In this document: positions 52,831-64,000 of the stretch, one piece after another
How positions within the stretch are numbered: the first letter of the stretch is position 1
Layout: each line of letters opens with the position of its first letter
NCBI RefSeq assembly: GCF_964340395.1
Contig: NC_135561.1
Coordinates: 17,293,240-17,357,239 of the forward strand
Origin: Glandiceps talaboti
Lineage: Eukaryota > Hemichordata > Enteropneusta > Spengelidae
Reading direction: 5' to 3'
Length of the DNA: 64,000 nt
Notes under the pieces: generated by a model
What the model was told of the DNA's origin: nothing
The model's database searches: none
The model's input: only the letters and a program-made list of their open reading frames with translations
Made by a program: the position numbers and the translations under genes

Positions 52831-55800
52831 AGTTTCACTTGTTTGTTTCATGTAAGGAGCACAGATCTGATGGGATTATTTTGTTCCAGATTTGTAATTT
52901 CAATACTTCTACCTTTTCCATTATCTCACATACAGAAAATGTCTTAAAAAATGAAAATGGAATAAAATTATTTAGACCATCATCAATGCAGGTATTTTAA
53001 AGAAACACTTATGTATTGTGCTCTCCGGTAGCTCCATGCAACAGATAAAAGTCGCCTGTATACAATGCATAATTGTTTATGCTCTTCAATTGTGACGCTT
53101 GTAGTTTTTCAAATAGTCTTTTCATGAATTGTACCCTATCACACACTCTCTGCTAGTGTGTGTTGATGAGTAATATATAGCAACAATATGAATGATTGAT
53201 TGATTTCAATGAACATCATATGGATATACTAAATACCCTGTGTGCTTAGTGACCTGAATAATGAAAAACATTGACATAACAACTAGTAAATAAATTAAAA
53301 TAATACCAGTATATTATAGTTGTGCATTGATAGTACACGAATCAGGGTAAAATAAACATATCACTTTTGCAGGCAACCTTACAAATCTGATTATCGTTAT
53401 CCTATAAAATGACAAAAAATGTATTTCTTTATTTGTTATCAGTGCATATTTTCATACATATTTAACACTAAAACATAATTTCAGAATAGGTAAATATCAA
53501 ATGAAAGCATGTATTTTTAACTCCAAAACATACTTATATGATTGTATGTCTATACCAAAATATTGCAATGTGAATGAAAATGGTTAAGTGTTGGAACCTG
53601 GATGAGTATTTAGAATTCGTCATTGGTGAAATGGGTTAATATATGGCAATAATTTATAAATGTACATTAAATTGGAGTGGGAGATATTACACTTAAAGAT
53701 AAATTTAAGATGACATATTAAACTTTTAATGTGTTATCTCTCATTCAAATTTTAAAATGTCACAGAGTTCACAGACTTGCGTGTAAATACAGAACTAGAA
53801 GAATTGGTCTATAATCAGGTTGGGTCAGAAAACTAGCAGACATCTTAATTTGAGTATGTTTATAAAAATCATGCTACAAGACTTAATATACCAGGTAATA
53901 TCACAGCCACTGCCTATTGCCTAATAGTATTGTATTTATACATAAACTAATCATATGCAGTTATAGCATCATAGAATGTATAAATGCTTGCAATATCAAT
54001 ATTATACAATGCAATACCTTACCTGGCCTGATCGTTTGTTGATGTACAACTGGGCCTGGCTGTTTCAAGCTGATAAGTTGACAGCTTCAAGCTTCAGCTA
54101 TATGATCCATGCAGGGTATAAACTAATTGTTGAGACATTTAATGAATATTCAAAATATTCCATAAATATGCCAGGGATCATTGTCACTACTAATCATGAA
54201 ACTCAGTGTTCTGTAATTTATTCAAGTAGTCCAAAATGTTCTCAAGCATGGCTATGACAATTGTGCTTTCACACGTATTTTCCCATCACAGTTATCAGCA
54301 TTTCATATTGCATCCTTTTCCCAAATCCCTGGTTTGCAAGGAAGTGCAGAGTTCGCTCCGTAGAATCTTTTCTTTTATAGCAATATATACTTTCACCTTG
54401 TTTGCATGGTATCCATGTTCTATCCATCCTTGTTCTGACTTCAGAGTCTGTGTTGACGATACATTTCATCAAGTCTAAAATTTATAAGATAGTTCCTCTA
54501 ACGGGCAACACTTGTAATGGTTGTATATCTGATCTTCTTCGCAATGGAATTTTTAAAATCAGTTATATGAAATTGCCCCTAAATCTCCAACTGCGTATGC
54601 AATGTTTCGCCTGAAACACATGTATGACTGCACTTTACTTCCGGGTTTGCTTCGAGCATGCGTATTACGTTTGTCAAGCGTGTACCATGAGATACATAAA
54701 CGGGAGAGCAGCGCCCTCACTGTCAATATTGAAAACACCACTGTCCTACTGACAACAGCAGGCAAGGTCGTGACCCCACTGCATGCTTAGCGAAAGCCTA
54801 TAACTAGATTGATGCCACGTTCTCTCCGTTGTATGCTAGTTTTGAAGTTACAGACATAATTTCTGTACATCTTGAAGATTTCATTATAACTAATGGATTA
54901 CAGAGATAAATTCAACCTGTGGTTTTCGAGTACACACTATGATTTACCTTTTTTCAGGTTTGATCGACATCGGTCTTAATGGGCTTACTACTACCCGAAA
55001 CAAAATACTGTCCGTGACAAAAAAGTATAATTTCTTCCTGTCGATATCCCAGGTCATAATCAGTATAACTTGACCAAAAAATACACATTAATTCGAATCC
55101 CGATAACTTGATAGACTTGCTACAGATTCACAGTATATGTGGAAGTACATCATTGTTGTAATTTAAAAATCTTTGGACTAACACTATTGGAATGCGCCCT
55201 CTGTGTAGAGAATAGTTGTACGGGTATGGCGCGTAATCAAGGCAAAAAATTGTCTCGTCAAATGATACTATTATATGCGGGCAAATGATGCAGCAATACT
55301 GTCAAATCATATAATACTGTCTAATGAAATATCAATACTACCCTCAAATGATGTAGCAATACCGTCAAATCAATGTGAACGAACGGTAATTCGTCAGTTG
55401 GGGCAATCTCGTCAGATGATAAGTAATAAAGTGCTGTTGAATCGAAGCGTATGTTGGAATCTGCATAAAACACCTTAGCACATTTTGAATTTGAATTGAT
55501 TCAGTTGATCACTCCGCCTGTCAGGGCACTTTTAGAATTGCTAAACCCATATTTACTAAGCTAGGTATGCTCGAGACCGACACTATCATATTCAGTGCTA
55601 TGAACATGGGTACACGTTTCTGCCAGTGTAGGCCTTTTTTTGAGTGACGTACTACATGTAGTAAGGCGAGCTGAAAGTTTTGCGAGTCTGTTAATTATGG
55701 CAGCTGAATGGTCTTGGAATATGCAGCGAATGCATTGTCGAACTCGTACAAACCGATTTCCATGGCCACCACTCGTCATTGGTTATCAATTTGTGGTTGT

Positions 55801-55854
55801 TTGTCAAAGCTTAGGCATAGGTCAAAGGTGAACCAAAGTTTGGGCTGTTTAAAT

Positions 55855-55930
55855 AATTAATTAACTAATTAATTAATTACTTAATTTATTTATTTATTTA
55901 TTAATCTATTTATTTATTTATTGATTGATT
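55855..55930. repeat. (TTAA)n/(TTTA)n low-complexity tract
   Basis: Irregular TTAA units followed by TTTA units. Confidence 0.85.
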
Positions 55931-56198
55931 TCAACGATCACGTTCGATGAAAGGTCAAAAAAGGGGCTGAATCAGTGAGCAGGGATAAAGTATATTATGT
56001 ATCCGACATTTTTTCCCTCACGAGATCGTGATTTTGGGTGTTTTTTGGAGAAGTGATGCTTGTGGTGTGTTTGTATAGACAGTATATATAGAAACAGAGT
56101 ATATTATGTCAATTGTATACAGGCCCGTATATACATATTATACATGTTTATAGATATCCATGAGGTTAAATGATATTTCATTTACTCATGCATGCATG

Positions 56199-56242
<44 letters not shown>
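56199..56242. repeat. (GATT)n microsatellite
   Basis: About eleven GATT units. Confidence 0.95.
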
Positions 56243-57571
56243 CTATAAATGAAAGAAACTCATCATAGCATTTTAAATTTGTTGTAAATGAGTGTCAATT
56301 TGTTCCTTATTTATAACATAATTAATCAATTTAATAATTAATTAATCAATTACTTAATTAATAAATTTGTAACTCGGTCCCTGGGCTCCCTGTGGTGGCT
56401 TGACTGAATCTATGAACACGACTATTTTTGTCATACACACACACACATTCAGGTACAATAAACAGCAATACTTTGCAGTTTCACCCATTTTAATTCATAA
56501 TCAGGAATTTAAGTACATAACAAAGATTTCGCAGTTGGCAAAATTATTCCCAAGTATTATTCAAATTCCACTCTCTCAATTATCAGCGATATCCATACCT
56601 TAATAAATATTTCTGCAAACTTAAGCGCAAATGAATCCGTAAGATCCCATGTCCCAAGCTATACCTTTATACTTAGGTACGTCGTAGCGAAAGTGGCGTA
56701 CTCGCGTAGTATTCATTGCTACATGATGATGTTATTGTCATAGTAACATTATATATGCATTATAAAGCTCCACTATTCAATGTACAAGTCCCCGGATGTC
56801 CAAGTAAACCAGCACAAAATTCCAATATAGCATGCAGATCCACCACGTCAACGATTTTTCACGACTTCATTTTCTGGCAGGGATTATTAAAGTTTGACTG
56901 GACAGCTGTGTATGAGAGAAATGGCATGCGTTACAAAGTTGTCTGTTGCAGCTAAAAGTATATTGGTTTGGTGTTTCACTCAATGGGAAATTGCGTTTTT
57001 TGACAAAAAGACAGAAATATTTTAATTCTAGACTAACAAATAACAGAGACACAACAAACACAGCCATTCTTTTACAGTGTGGTAAAGACAGGCTTCTAAT
57101 GGAAACATTACACGTGGACTTCATGATTTCAATGCCTTCAATTGTTCATTTTTAACAGATAATCAACATATCGGCTTGACTACTTCTGCATCCCCACTGT
57201 GTGCAGCATCTATGTAATTGTTTCTTTTGCATTAGAAATCAATGTGTGAACGATCACTCGTATGAGTCACACACAAATATTCGTTATAGTCAAACATTTC
57301 ATGAGTTGATCAGGGATAAGCAAATTCAGTATTTATGTAATAAAATTAATCAATGTCGAAGATTCAAATTAAACCTTGTCATATTGTAATAATTGAAATT
57401 AACTGTTATCATTTTTTCAATGTATGTTTACAAGGAGAGACATCTACTCAAACATTCGAAACGCATTCAGCAGGACAATGTACGAATGAATTGAGACAAT
57501 GACACAATGCAATATTGATCCATGTGATACCTTTCAGTTTTCGATTTTTGCAGGTAGAAATATCAACACAA

Positions 57572-60500
57572 TTACCTCATTCCTGGAACTTTCCAACTCT
57601 CTCCAAACTCATTGGTGTCAAGAGTCATCATACCATCTCTCTTTCTGAAATCGTTCCTCTTGTCTCCATCAGCATTGCCCAAGAGACCACAGACAGCTCC
57701 ACTGTATCGTGAATCCTGGAGCTCAGCGAAGAATTTGTGTTCTAGCCCACGCCAAGTTATGCTTAGATCGATACCATATGGGTTAAGAGTGACTACGTCG
57801 CCCTCATGTGTTATGTTCATTGTCTTTGCCGTTCTGACTTTTTCGGACATGCCATTGATCTGAAAAAAAGGAGCGAACATTGTGTGAGTCAAAAACACTT
57901 GTCCTGAAACTGGTAGAAATGTAACACCTACAATGTGTTCTGAATTTCCTCAATAACATATACTTTAGTATTAGATAAGCTTGAAGAAGAACAACACTAA
58001 GGTTAGATAGATTATAAACAAATTTAGGAACTTTACACCATCTGCAACAATGCCCATGCTGAGGCCAGCTGTAAGAAACTCCTGCATCGCCCCAGAGAAT
58101 AATAGGCTTATTCAAACCCATCTAGGCCAACTTGTATACCTATATTTTTTAGACAGGATGCTGAGATGATTATTAACCCCTGCAGACAATAGTTCCAGTC
58201 ATATGCATTTTTCATACAATTAATCGCATGCAGCAACCCAACTCTTGGATCTGTCATTAAGTGCCAGACTTAGAAACAATTGAATGCTTTCTCACCAGGA
58301 CAGTGTTGTCCTTATTTAATGTAACAGATTCTCCACCCACAGTTATAACTACAGTCACCATTCTTGTCTTGATCTCAGGACCAGGCAGATCACGTGGTTC
58401 AAATAGTCCAATGATACTGAAGGCAGGATAATCACCAGGTAAACAGACGTCAATTATTGTATACCAGCAGATACCTTGGAAGTTGTAGTGATGACCATCT
58501 AACGTTGTTAAATGAGGATCCCGCCTTACGTCACCTTTTTAGCAACCACAGAGGGAATTACATGTATATAAGATTTCAATTAGCATTTACAAATACATGA
58601 TTTTGGTACAAGTGGCAATTTTACCTTTATACAGGTCAGATTTTCTAGTTTTTTTAGGAGGAAATTTCAAGCTTTCTTTACGTGGAGTCAGGGAAGGTCT
58701 TGGATCATTTTTCATATTTTAGTCTATAATGGAACTCCTCGAGTGGACTATTGTGTTTTTCCTTATGTGGCATCTGGGATGGCAGTCTGGTACTTTGAAA
58801 CTAAATCTCAAAGCATATAGATTACAGTAATCAAGACACAAACAAAAGTGTGTCAATTAGTCAACTGAGCTGGACAGAGAAACAAGTAAGCAAAGCTATT
58901 ATATACGAATTTCTTTTATTTCAGATGTGGTGTCTCCGAATTGGCAGTACAGTGTTGCAGAAACCCTTTATTGGCGTAGGTTCTTGTTTGAATTTCGTAA
59001 ACTGTTGTTTTTTGACTTCGTATCGTGCCATTTTCGTATTTATTTCAATACACAGGTACAATAGGTCTTAATGCGCTGTAGGGGCTTAAATTAAAGTATG
59101 GTAGAGAAGGTATAACTATGTCGCAATACCACATCACTATAAACATGGGATTTGAACATATAAACAATATAGCTAAGATGCCATGTGAATGACAAACGAG
59201 TATGTTGGTTTATTTTTAATGAAACAACATAATGTACGGCCAAGTTCGTAGGCATAACCACAGGCAAGGAAGAAAAATAAAATAACACAATCTATATAAA
59301 ATACCGAAACCATTTACGTATTAAAACCATTACAACAAGGATTTGGTATAATTTCTATGTAGTTTCGCATTATTTTTACAAATTAAGTAGAAACACAGGA
59401 TAAAGTTGCGTTATTAAATGAAAAGTCAAACTAAACACTCATTTGTAATATATATGGTAAATTTAAAACCTTACTTGGCCTCGTAGTTAAGTACATACAT
59501 GGTGTTAGTTTAACTCTGCAAAGTGTTGTGGAAAGGACCGAGGGTATACCCCGATAATTTCTTTCTTTTGATGTCCTTACCTCCATTTCCAAAGCAACAT
59601 CTCCTATCTCCAAAGCACAGGGTTTCATCGATAAGCTCATTACAGACTTGGTCGGGACGTAGGCAACGTCCATTCTTACCATGTGGTACTTGTGCCACAC
59701 AAGGATCTTTTAATGAAAGAAATAAAACAATAGTAAATTCATGTTATACGCTTGTCGTCCCTCAGCAATAACAATTTAATGAAACGAGGCCGTGCTGTCA
59801 ACTTTGTTCCCCTTCAGAAATATGTTGAGTGCGCCTAATTATTGTTTATCAATGTGCCTACAAAAGTAATATTATGTGTATTAACGAAATACAACGCAAA
59901 CTATGTTGTGTCTAAAAGTATATGTACCATGATGCATGGTATTTTGCCACACTGTTATAATCACACTCATGTTGTGAAGAAACAAAAAATACACAAAGAA
60001 TGAGTCTCTATGTTAATATTAATTATTATTGCACCACAATGTTCTTACAACTCAAGGCTCAGAAATGTTAATGCAATGGTTAAACACTGAATATTCACGA
60101 ACCCTAACGTCATGAATATTGATTTTTTAACCATTGCGTAAAGGATTTTGCTGACTCACATGAGCCAATGTGGCCCACAGCAAATATTCCCAAATGGGAG
60201 ACAACTTCAACTTGAGGTTTTTCTGCAGTTGCACGTATAGGTGATGTTAGAGCCCCAAAGTTCATGGACATGCTTTTATTTCAAAGAGTGGTGTGTGTCC
60301 CTTGAGTTCATCATTATTTTATTTTTTTGCTTAAAATACAGTTGTGTGTAAGTTTTCAGCAAAATTAATCGACAATTGAATATTACAATTAATAACCATG
60401 GAACATGTTTTAAAATGAACATTAGGAAACTGTAGTCATGCGAATTCTTATAGAAACTAATGATATGTGGGTGACGTCACATTAGTTATGACGTCACCCT

Positions 60501-63500
60501 GTTGTCTTTGTTCAGTGCAATGTTGGTATTTTATGTTACATGTGTTTATTTTGCGGTATATTCTTTGGTATATTCTTTGTGTTGTTAGTGAATGTGTTCT
60601 GTACAGAGTAAGGTGATAATATTGTAATAAAACTAAGTTGAATTGGAATACGCGATGACGTCAGTTTATTTCAAGGAACTCGTTACACGTTATTAATACA
60701 TATCTACCAGCGTTTACTTGCATCGGCGTTGACATACTACATGTGTATGCATTGCAGTGCAATACCATGCATTGCAGTGTAATACCAATTGGGGTCTGAT
60801 GTCTAATGTTACACTAAACTAATATTTGAAAATTTACAGGAATGCATACGCTATATGACATTATGTGTAATATGTGACAGAATGAATGTGGAACCGTTCT
60901 TACCTACACAACACTGACGACTGGTAGGGCCAGCACACATGTTTGGGTCAGCCTGAAATGGAGCTGCACATGGGTCCGCTATAATGTCATCATGACAGGT
61001 TCCTCTTAGATTATCACATAACGAATCATCTGAAGGTACAAAAAAATCATATTGAAAAGGATATAGTAATTGTGTCTGGAGATTTATAGACTATAACGCT
61101 ATAGTAATAGTTCTGTGCAATGCATCAACCATAAACCCCATCAAATATTTTCAACACATTTCATTATCATGTTTTTAAAGGGGCACAAGCTGAGTTTATA
61201 CATTTTTGGTGTAATATTTGCATCACTTGCAGAAAAAAATACTGGTGACACAACTAAGGTTGGAGAGGTCGTCTACTTAAAACACAAGATGGTTCTGTTG
61301 GAGGATGTCACCGATATTAAATATATGGGTCAACATACAACGTTGTACCTCTATATCTGATGTATAAGAAAGCAATTGAATGGAAAGGTTAATAAGATAA
61401 CCAAACTTTGGAAATCGTTTTTGAGTAGAGACCTTTAGAGCCTTCTCCTTACATCTTTTAGTTCAGTCAGCGCTCCTGTGTAGATATGAAACTCGGACTC
61501 TTATACGTAGTGGACATGAAGTAAGAATGCGTATGGCGCCAAAAGATTACAGTTGTTTGTTCAGAGGCGCTTTACATTGCAAAATTTAAAACTAATACAT
61601 CTCCCTGAAAACAAATAAGAATGACTAGCTGTATTCAGAAAAACATACTATACTATATGAAGTAACAAACACAATACAACCTTGACATTGCTTAGGAGGG
61701 TTTCAATAGGTACCACCTCGAATACTTTTCCTCTGTATGATTAATGGGAATTAGCTGATTTCTTTTGTTGAACTTTGATTCAGAAGGTGTCTTTAAAGGT
61801 CATGGTCAAATATAAATATACTAGCAGAAACGTTATATGTGATAATGTGGAGATAGATACTTGGGTAAAAGTGTCTTTTGTGTTTGAGCTATTACAAAAT
61901 GGTTGATTTGTACACCAAATATGGCTAATACCCAGTAAGAAGCGATATAAGGACTGTTCTATATAATCTTGTACAAGATTTAGAAGAAATTGATAACACT
62001 TAAACATCACGAATTGTGCTCAAATAGCATAACATTCACGAAATGGTTTGATTTTGTTATTTATCCCTGAAAGGCAAGGTTATGCAAAATTGGCACAAAG
62101 CATTAAAATATTTTTTCCCCCTGGTAACGAGGAGTAGACGCTTCAATGCAGTCTCTCTTTGTGTTACACAATTGTGAATTAAGCAGTAAAAATGCCTTTT
62201 TTTCAAAGATGGATATAACATTGACATACAAAGGTCAAGGTTGGGATCGAATATAATGACACCAGCAGAAAGCTAACATTTTGTACAATAGCAATTTTGA
62301 TATTTGTTCCCAAAGTGATTTGTACACCAAATATTGCTGTCCTGCATTACAAAAGTGGCAATGCGTGAGCACCTAAATCAGGAAATGTATTTCCTTTTTC
62401 TTTTATTACCCATTGCAAAACTTCAATAACAAATTGATCACACTTTATAGATACCACCAGGTGTCTGAAATATGCAATAAAAAACCTTTGATTTTGACAG
62501 TCGACCTTACAGGCCCGGGGTCACAGGTCAAGGACTCGAAAGAAAACGTTCAGGGTAAGGTAGAAGTCTGAGGTCAAGATCTTAAAACAAAGCTTGCATC
62601 TGATGATATGGCACACACGGGCCCCATTGTAATAGCACCCTTTAGGTTATCTAAAGACTAAACTCAGTCATGAAATTCATCGCAACAGTGATGAAGGTTA
62701 AAATCACACACACACACACACACAAACACACACACTACTTTTTAAATTGATAAAGCTGCACAGATTGAAATGAAATAAAATGAAATGAAATGTAATGTAT
62801 GCTTTAACAGGAAAGGTCTTGACACGTTATTTGAAAGATCGCATATACGTCTACATTGTTTGGTATATAGTGTCGTAATTCCGCCGTAAAAGACTCCCAA
62901 GGGAAGCTCTTGACGTCCACTGGCACTGGAAACGCCATGTCACCAGCAAAGAACACTATTAAGATCTCCTTGAATTTTGTGTGAAATGTCGAAACTGACT
63001 CTTGTGATTTGCTGGTAAAGATCACACTGTAAAGTGTATCTAAGTTAGTGTTTTGATCAGTAGACCACAAACAAAGAAAGAAAGGAAGGAAGACATCTAA
63101 GATTGACTCTGAATTCTGACACTAGTTCTACACGTAATGACATCAGAGCTATTCGACCGTGCTTCTCGGAGGTGCATCTACGTCCGTGTGCACAGCTAAG
63201 AATATCCCTATTATTAAATTTAAGTAACTTACTTACTTACTTGCTTACTAGCTAACAAAACTAACAAACTGTCTGTCGATTGACTGACTGACTGACTGAC
63301 TGACTGACTGACTCACTCACTCACTCACTCACTCACTCACTCACGTACCCACTGTTTCACCTGAAAACATGAGCTATGTTGCAGTGCTGTTAAGTATCGT
63401 CAAACACATGTTTGGCATCACAGTACTATGATATACAGGCTGCTCTCCAGTTATTTCTACTTTAATCATAATAATCTAAATAGTACTGATAAATAATGAT

Positions 63501-63630
63501 GTGATGCTGTGCTTTGCTCTTCGTTTTCATTGTTAAATTAAATTACCCAAAACAAAAGAAGGGGAATTCATAATAGGTCCAAGGAAACATACTCACCATG
63601 CGTTCGTTTCATCATGTGATTGGTTAACGT
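57572..63630 (-). CDS. Secreted six-cysteine-module plus vWD-domain protein (copy B, 5' end outside window)
   Basis: Five exons are visible: 63,597-63,630, 60,904-61,029, 59,581-59,706, 58,296-58,534 and 57,572-57,859. They match copy A in order, splice phase and domain content; three are one codon longer (126, 126 and 239 bp). The six-cysteine modules end in SRQCC and GDRRCC as in copy A. The vWD part starts RDPHLTTLDG and ends VCGLLGNADGDKRNDF. The stop TAA overlaps a possible donor (AG then GTAATT), as in copy A. Exon 2 is 34 bp against 19 bp in copy A, so the linker after the signal peptide differs. No signal-peptide exon is seen up to 64,000; the corresponding intron in copy A is only 235 bp, so in copy B it is longer or the exon has moved. 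Tandem, same-strand duplicates about 14.6 kb apart. Confidence 0.8.
60071..60138. repeat. Hairpin, about 25-bp arms
   Basis: gcaatggttaaacactgaat attca pairs with tgaatattgattttttaacc attgc across a 15-bp loop, with one small bulge. It lies in the third intron of vWD copy B, between exons 3 and 4. Confidence 0.6.
60469..60499. promoter_or_regulatory. Inverted pair of CRE octamers
   Basis: gggtgacgtca (60,469-60,479) and tgacgtcaccc (60,489-60,499) are exact inverted copies around a 9-bp spacer. Each contains TGACGTCA, the full CREB/ATF consensus, and a third TGACGTCA lies at 60,656-60,663. They sit in the same intron of vWD copy B. Whether they work as an enhancer is not known. Confidence 0.35.
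61780..62640. repeat. Intron segment homologous to 40,840-41,700 in vWD copy A
   Basis: Shared, colinear pieces include aaggtca.ggtcaaatataaa, tttgtacaccaaatatggc against ttacaccaaatacagcc, and cacgggccccattgtaatag against cggagcccattattgtaata. The duplication therefore copied the introns as well as the exons. The segment keeps several AGGTCA motifs. Confidence 0.6.
62706..62737. repeat. (CA)n microsatellite
   Basis: About fifteen CA units with one interruption. Confidence 0.9.
63278..63346. repeat. (TGAC)n then (TCAC)n microsatellite
   Basis: About eight TGAC units followed by about eight TCAC units in intron 2 of vWD copy B. It takes the place held by AACT/AAAT units in copy A. Confidence 0.9.
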
Positions 63631-64000
63631 CTGCAATAAAAAAAGTATACAATAGTCTTTAGAAGAATTTTTTTATGTGAATCAAACAAAATCGTCTCAG
63701 TTCAAACGATACGACACAGTTATAAATTGTCACATTAGTTCTGATCAGAGATGTTGGAGAAAGGCAATCTACGTTCTGATATATATCATTTCAAAGGGAT
63801 TACTATTAGTTTGCTGAAGGGGCGAGATCAATAGTTTCATTGCAGGATAAAAAACTAATCATAAATTCTTTTACTTTGGGTTGGGGGTTGGGATGTTGGG
63901 CCATTTTAGTTCTCATCTTACGAAAACGATTTTTACATTTAATGGATTTGTTTTGTACCCCTTAATAAATATTTCTAAAAATTGTCGTCAAATTGAGAAA
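63631..64000. other. Start of intron 1 of vWD copy B
   Basis: Non-coding as far as can be seen. I looked on the minus strand for a short ATG-started hydrophobic exon ending at a GT donor and found none. Confidence 0.4.

Larger units (their letters stand above)
42944..57400. other. Gene-poor stretch between the two vWD genes
   Basis: About 14 kb with no exon I can support on either strand. Frames of 60-100 codons occur but lack splice context and recognisable sequence. It contains microsatellites (46,236; 56,199), a LINE relic (52,590), an octamer-like atgcaaat (about 43,474), a hairpin ccaaccga...tcggttgg near 48,855, and a TCTGATAAA/TTAGAC-rich stretch at 45,290-45,660. Two short C-runs and G-runs (about 43,277, 49,620, 51,343) resemble those inside the TIR elements, so parts may be old copies of them. 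Confidence 0.45.

Noticed and set aside
56716-56955. A 79-codon plus-strand frame with several cysteines
   Set aside because: Cysteine positions do not resemble the vWD or six-cysteine modules nearby, and no splice partners are found.

Overview
The window is eukaryotic and reads as animal nuclear DNA from a marine invertebrate. The genes are split by GT-AG introns, most of them in phase 1, and intergenic space is AT-rich and full of microsatellites, SINE and LINE remnants and foldback elements. The gene families present (MFHAS1/ROCO, ASB ankyrin-SOCS, PCSK9 C-terminal-like, phosphoethanolamine methyltransferase, vWD) fit an invertebrate deuterostome such as a lancelet or hemichordate, or a lophotrochozoan. 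The sequence alone does not decide between them. All coding models were built by hand from reading frames, splice signals and phase agreement.

Layout. Positions 1-3,600 hold only repeats. Positions 3,732-7,624 (minus) carry a three-exon MFHAS1-type ROCO gene of 927 codons. Positions 7,750-16,700 hold only repeats, ending in a TIR element of about 1.1 kb. Positions 16,750-18,078 (plus) are an intronless ankyrin-SOCS gene. Positions 18,100-24,200 hold repeats, foldbacks and one orphan coding-like exon. Positions 24,215-26,761 (plus) carry the last three exons of a phosphoethanolamine N-methyltransferase-like gene whose 5' part I could not find. Positions 28,459-32,933 (minus) are a six-exon gene for a secreted 315-residue protein that matches the three-module C-terminal domain of PCSK9 with no protease domain. 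Positions 33,000-37,000 are simple repeats, a SINE, and a perfect inverted repeat carrying hammerhead-ribozyme-like cores. Positions 37,161-42,943 (minus) are a six-exon secreted gene with two six-cysteine modules and a vWD domain. Positions 43,000-57,500 show no gene I can support. Positions 57,572-63,630 (minus) are a tandem paralog of the vWD gene; its signal-peptide exon lies beyond the right edge.

The genes do not form an obvious pathway. The ROCO and ASB genes suggest intracellular signalling and ubiquitin ligation. The PCSK9-CTD-like and the two vWD proteins are secreted and disulfide-rich, with modules bounded by phase-1 introns, the classic arrangement for exon shuffling. The two findings most worth checking are the protease-less PCSK9 C-terminal domain gene and the hammerhead-like inverted pair near 36,055.
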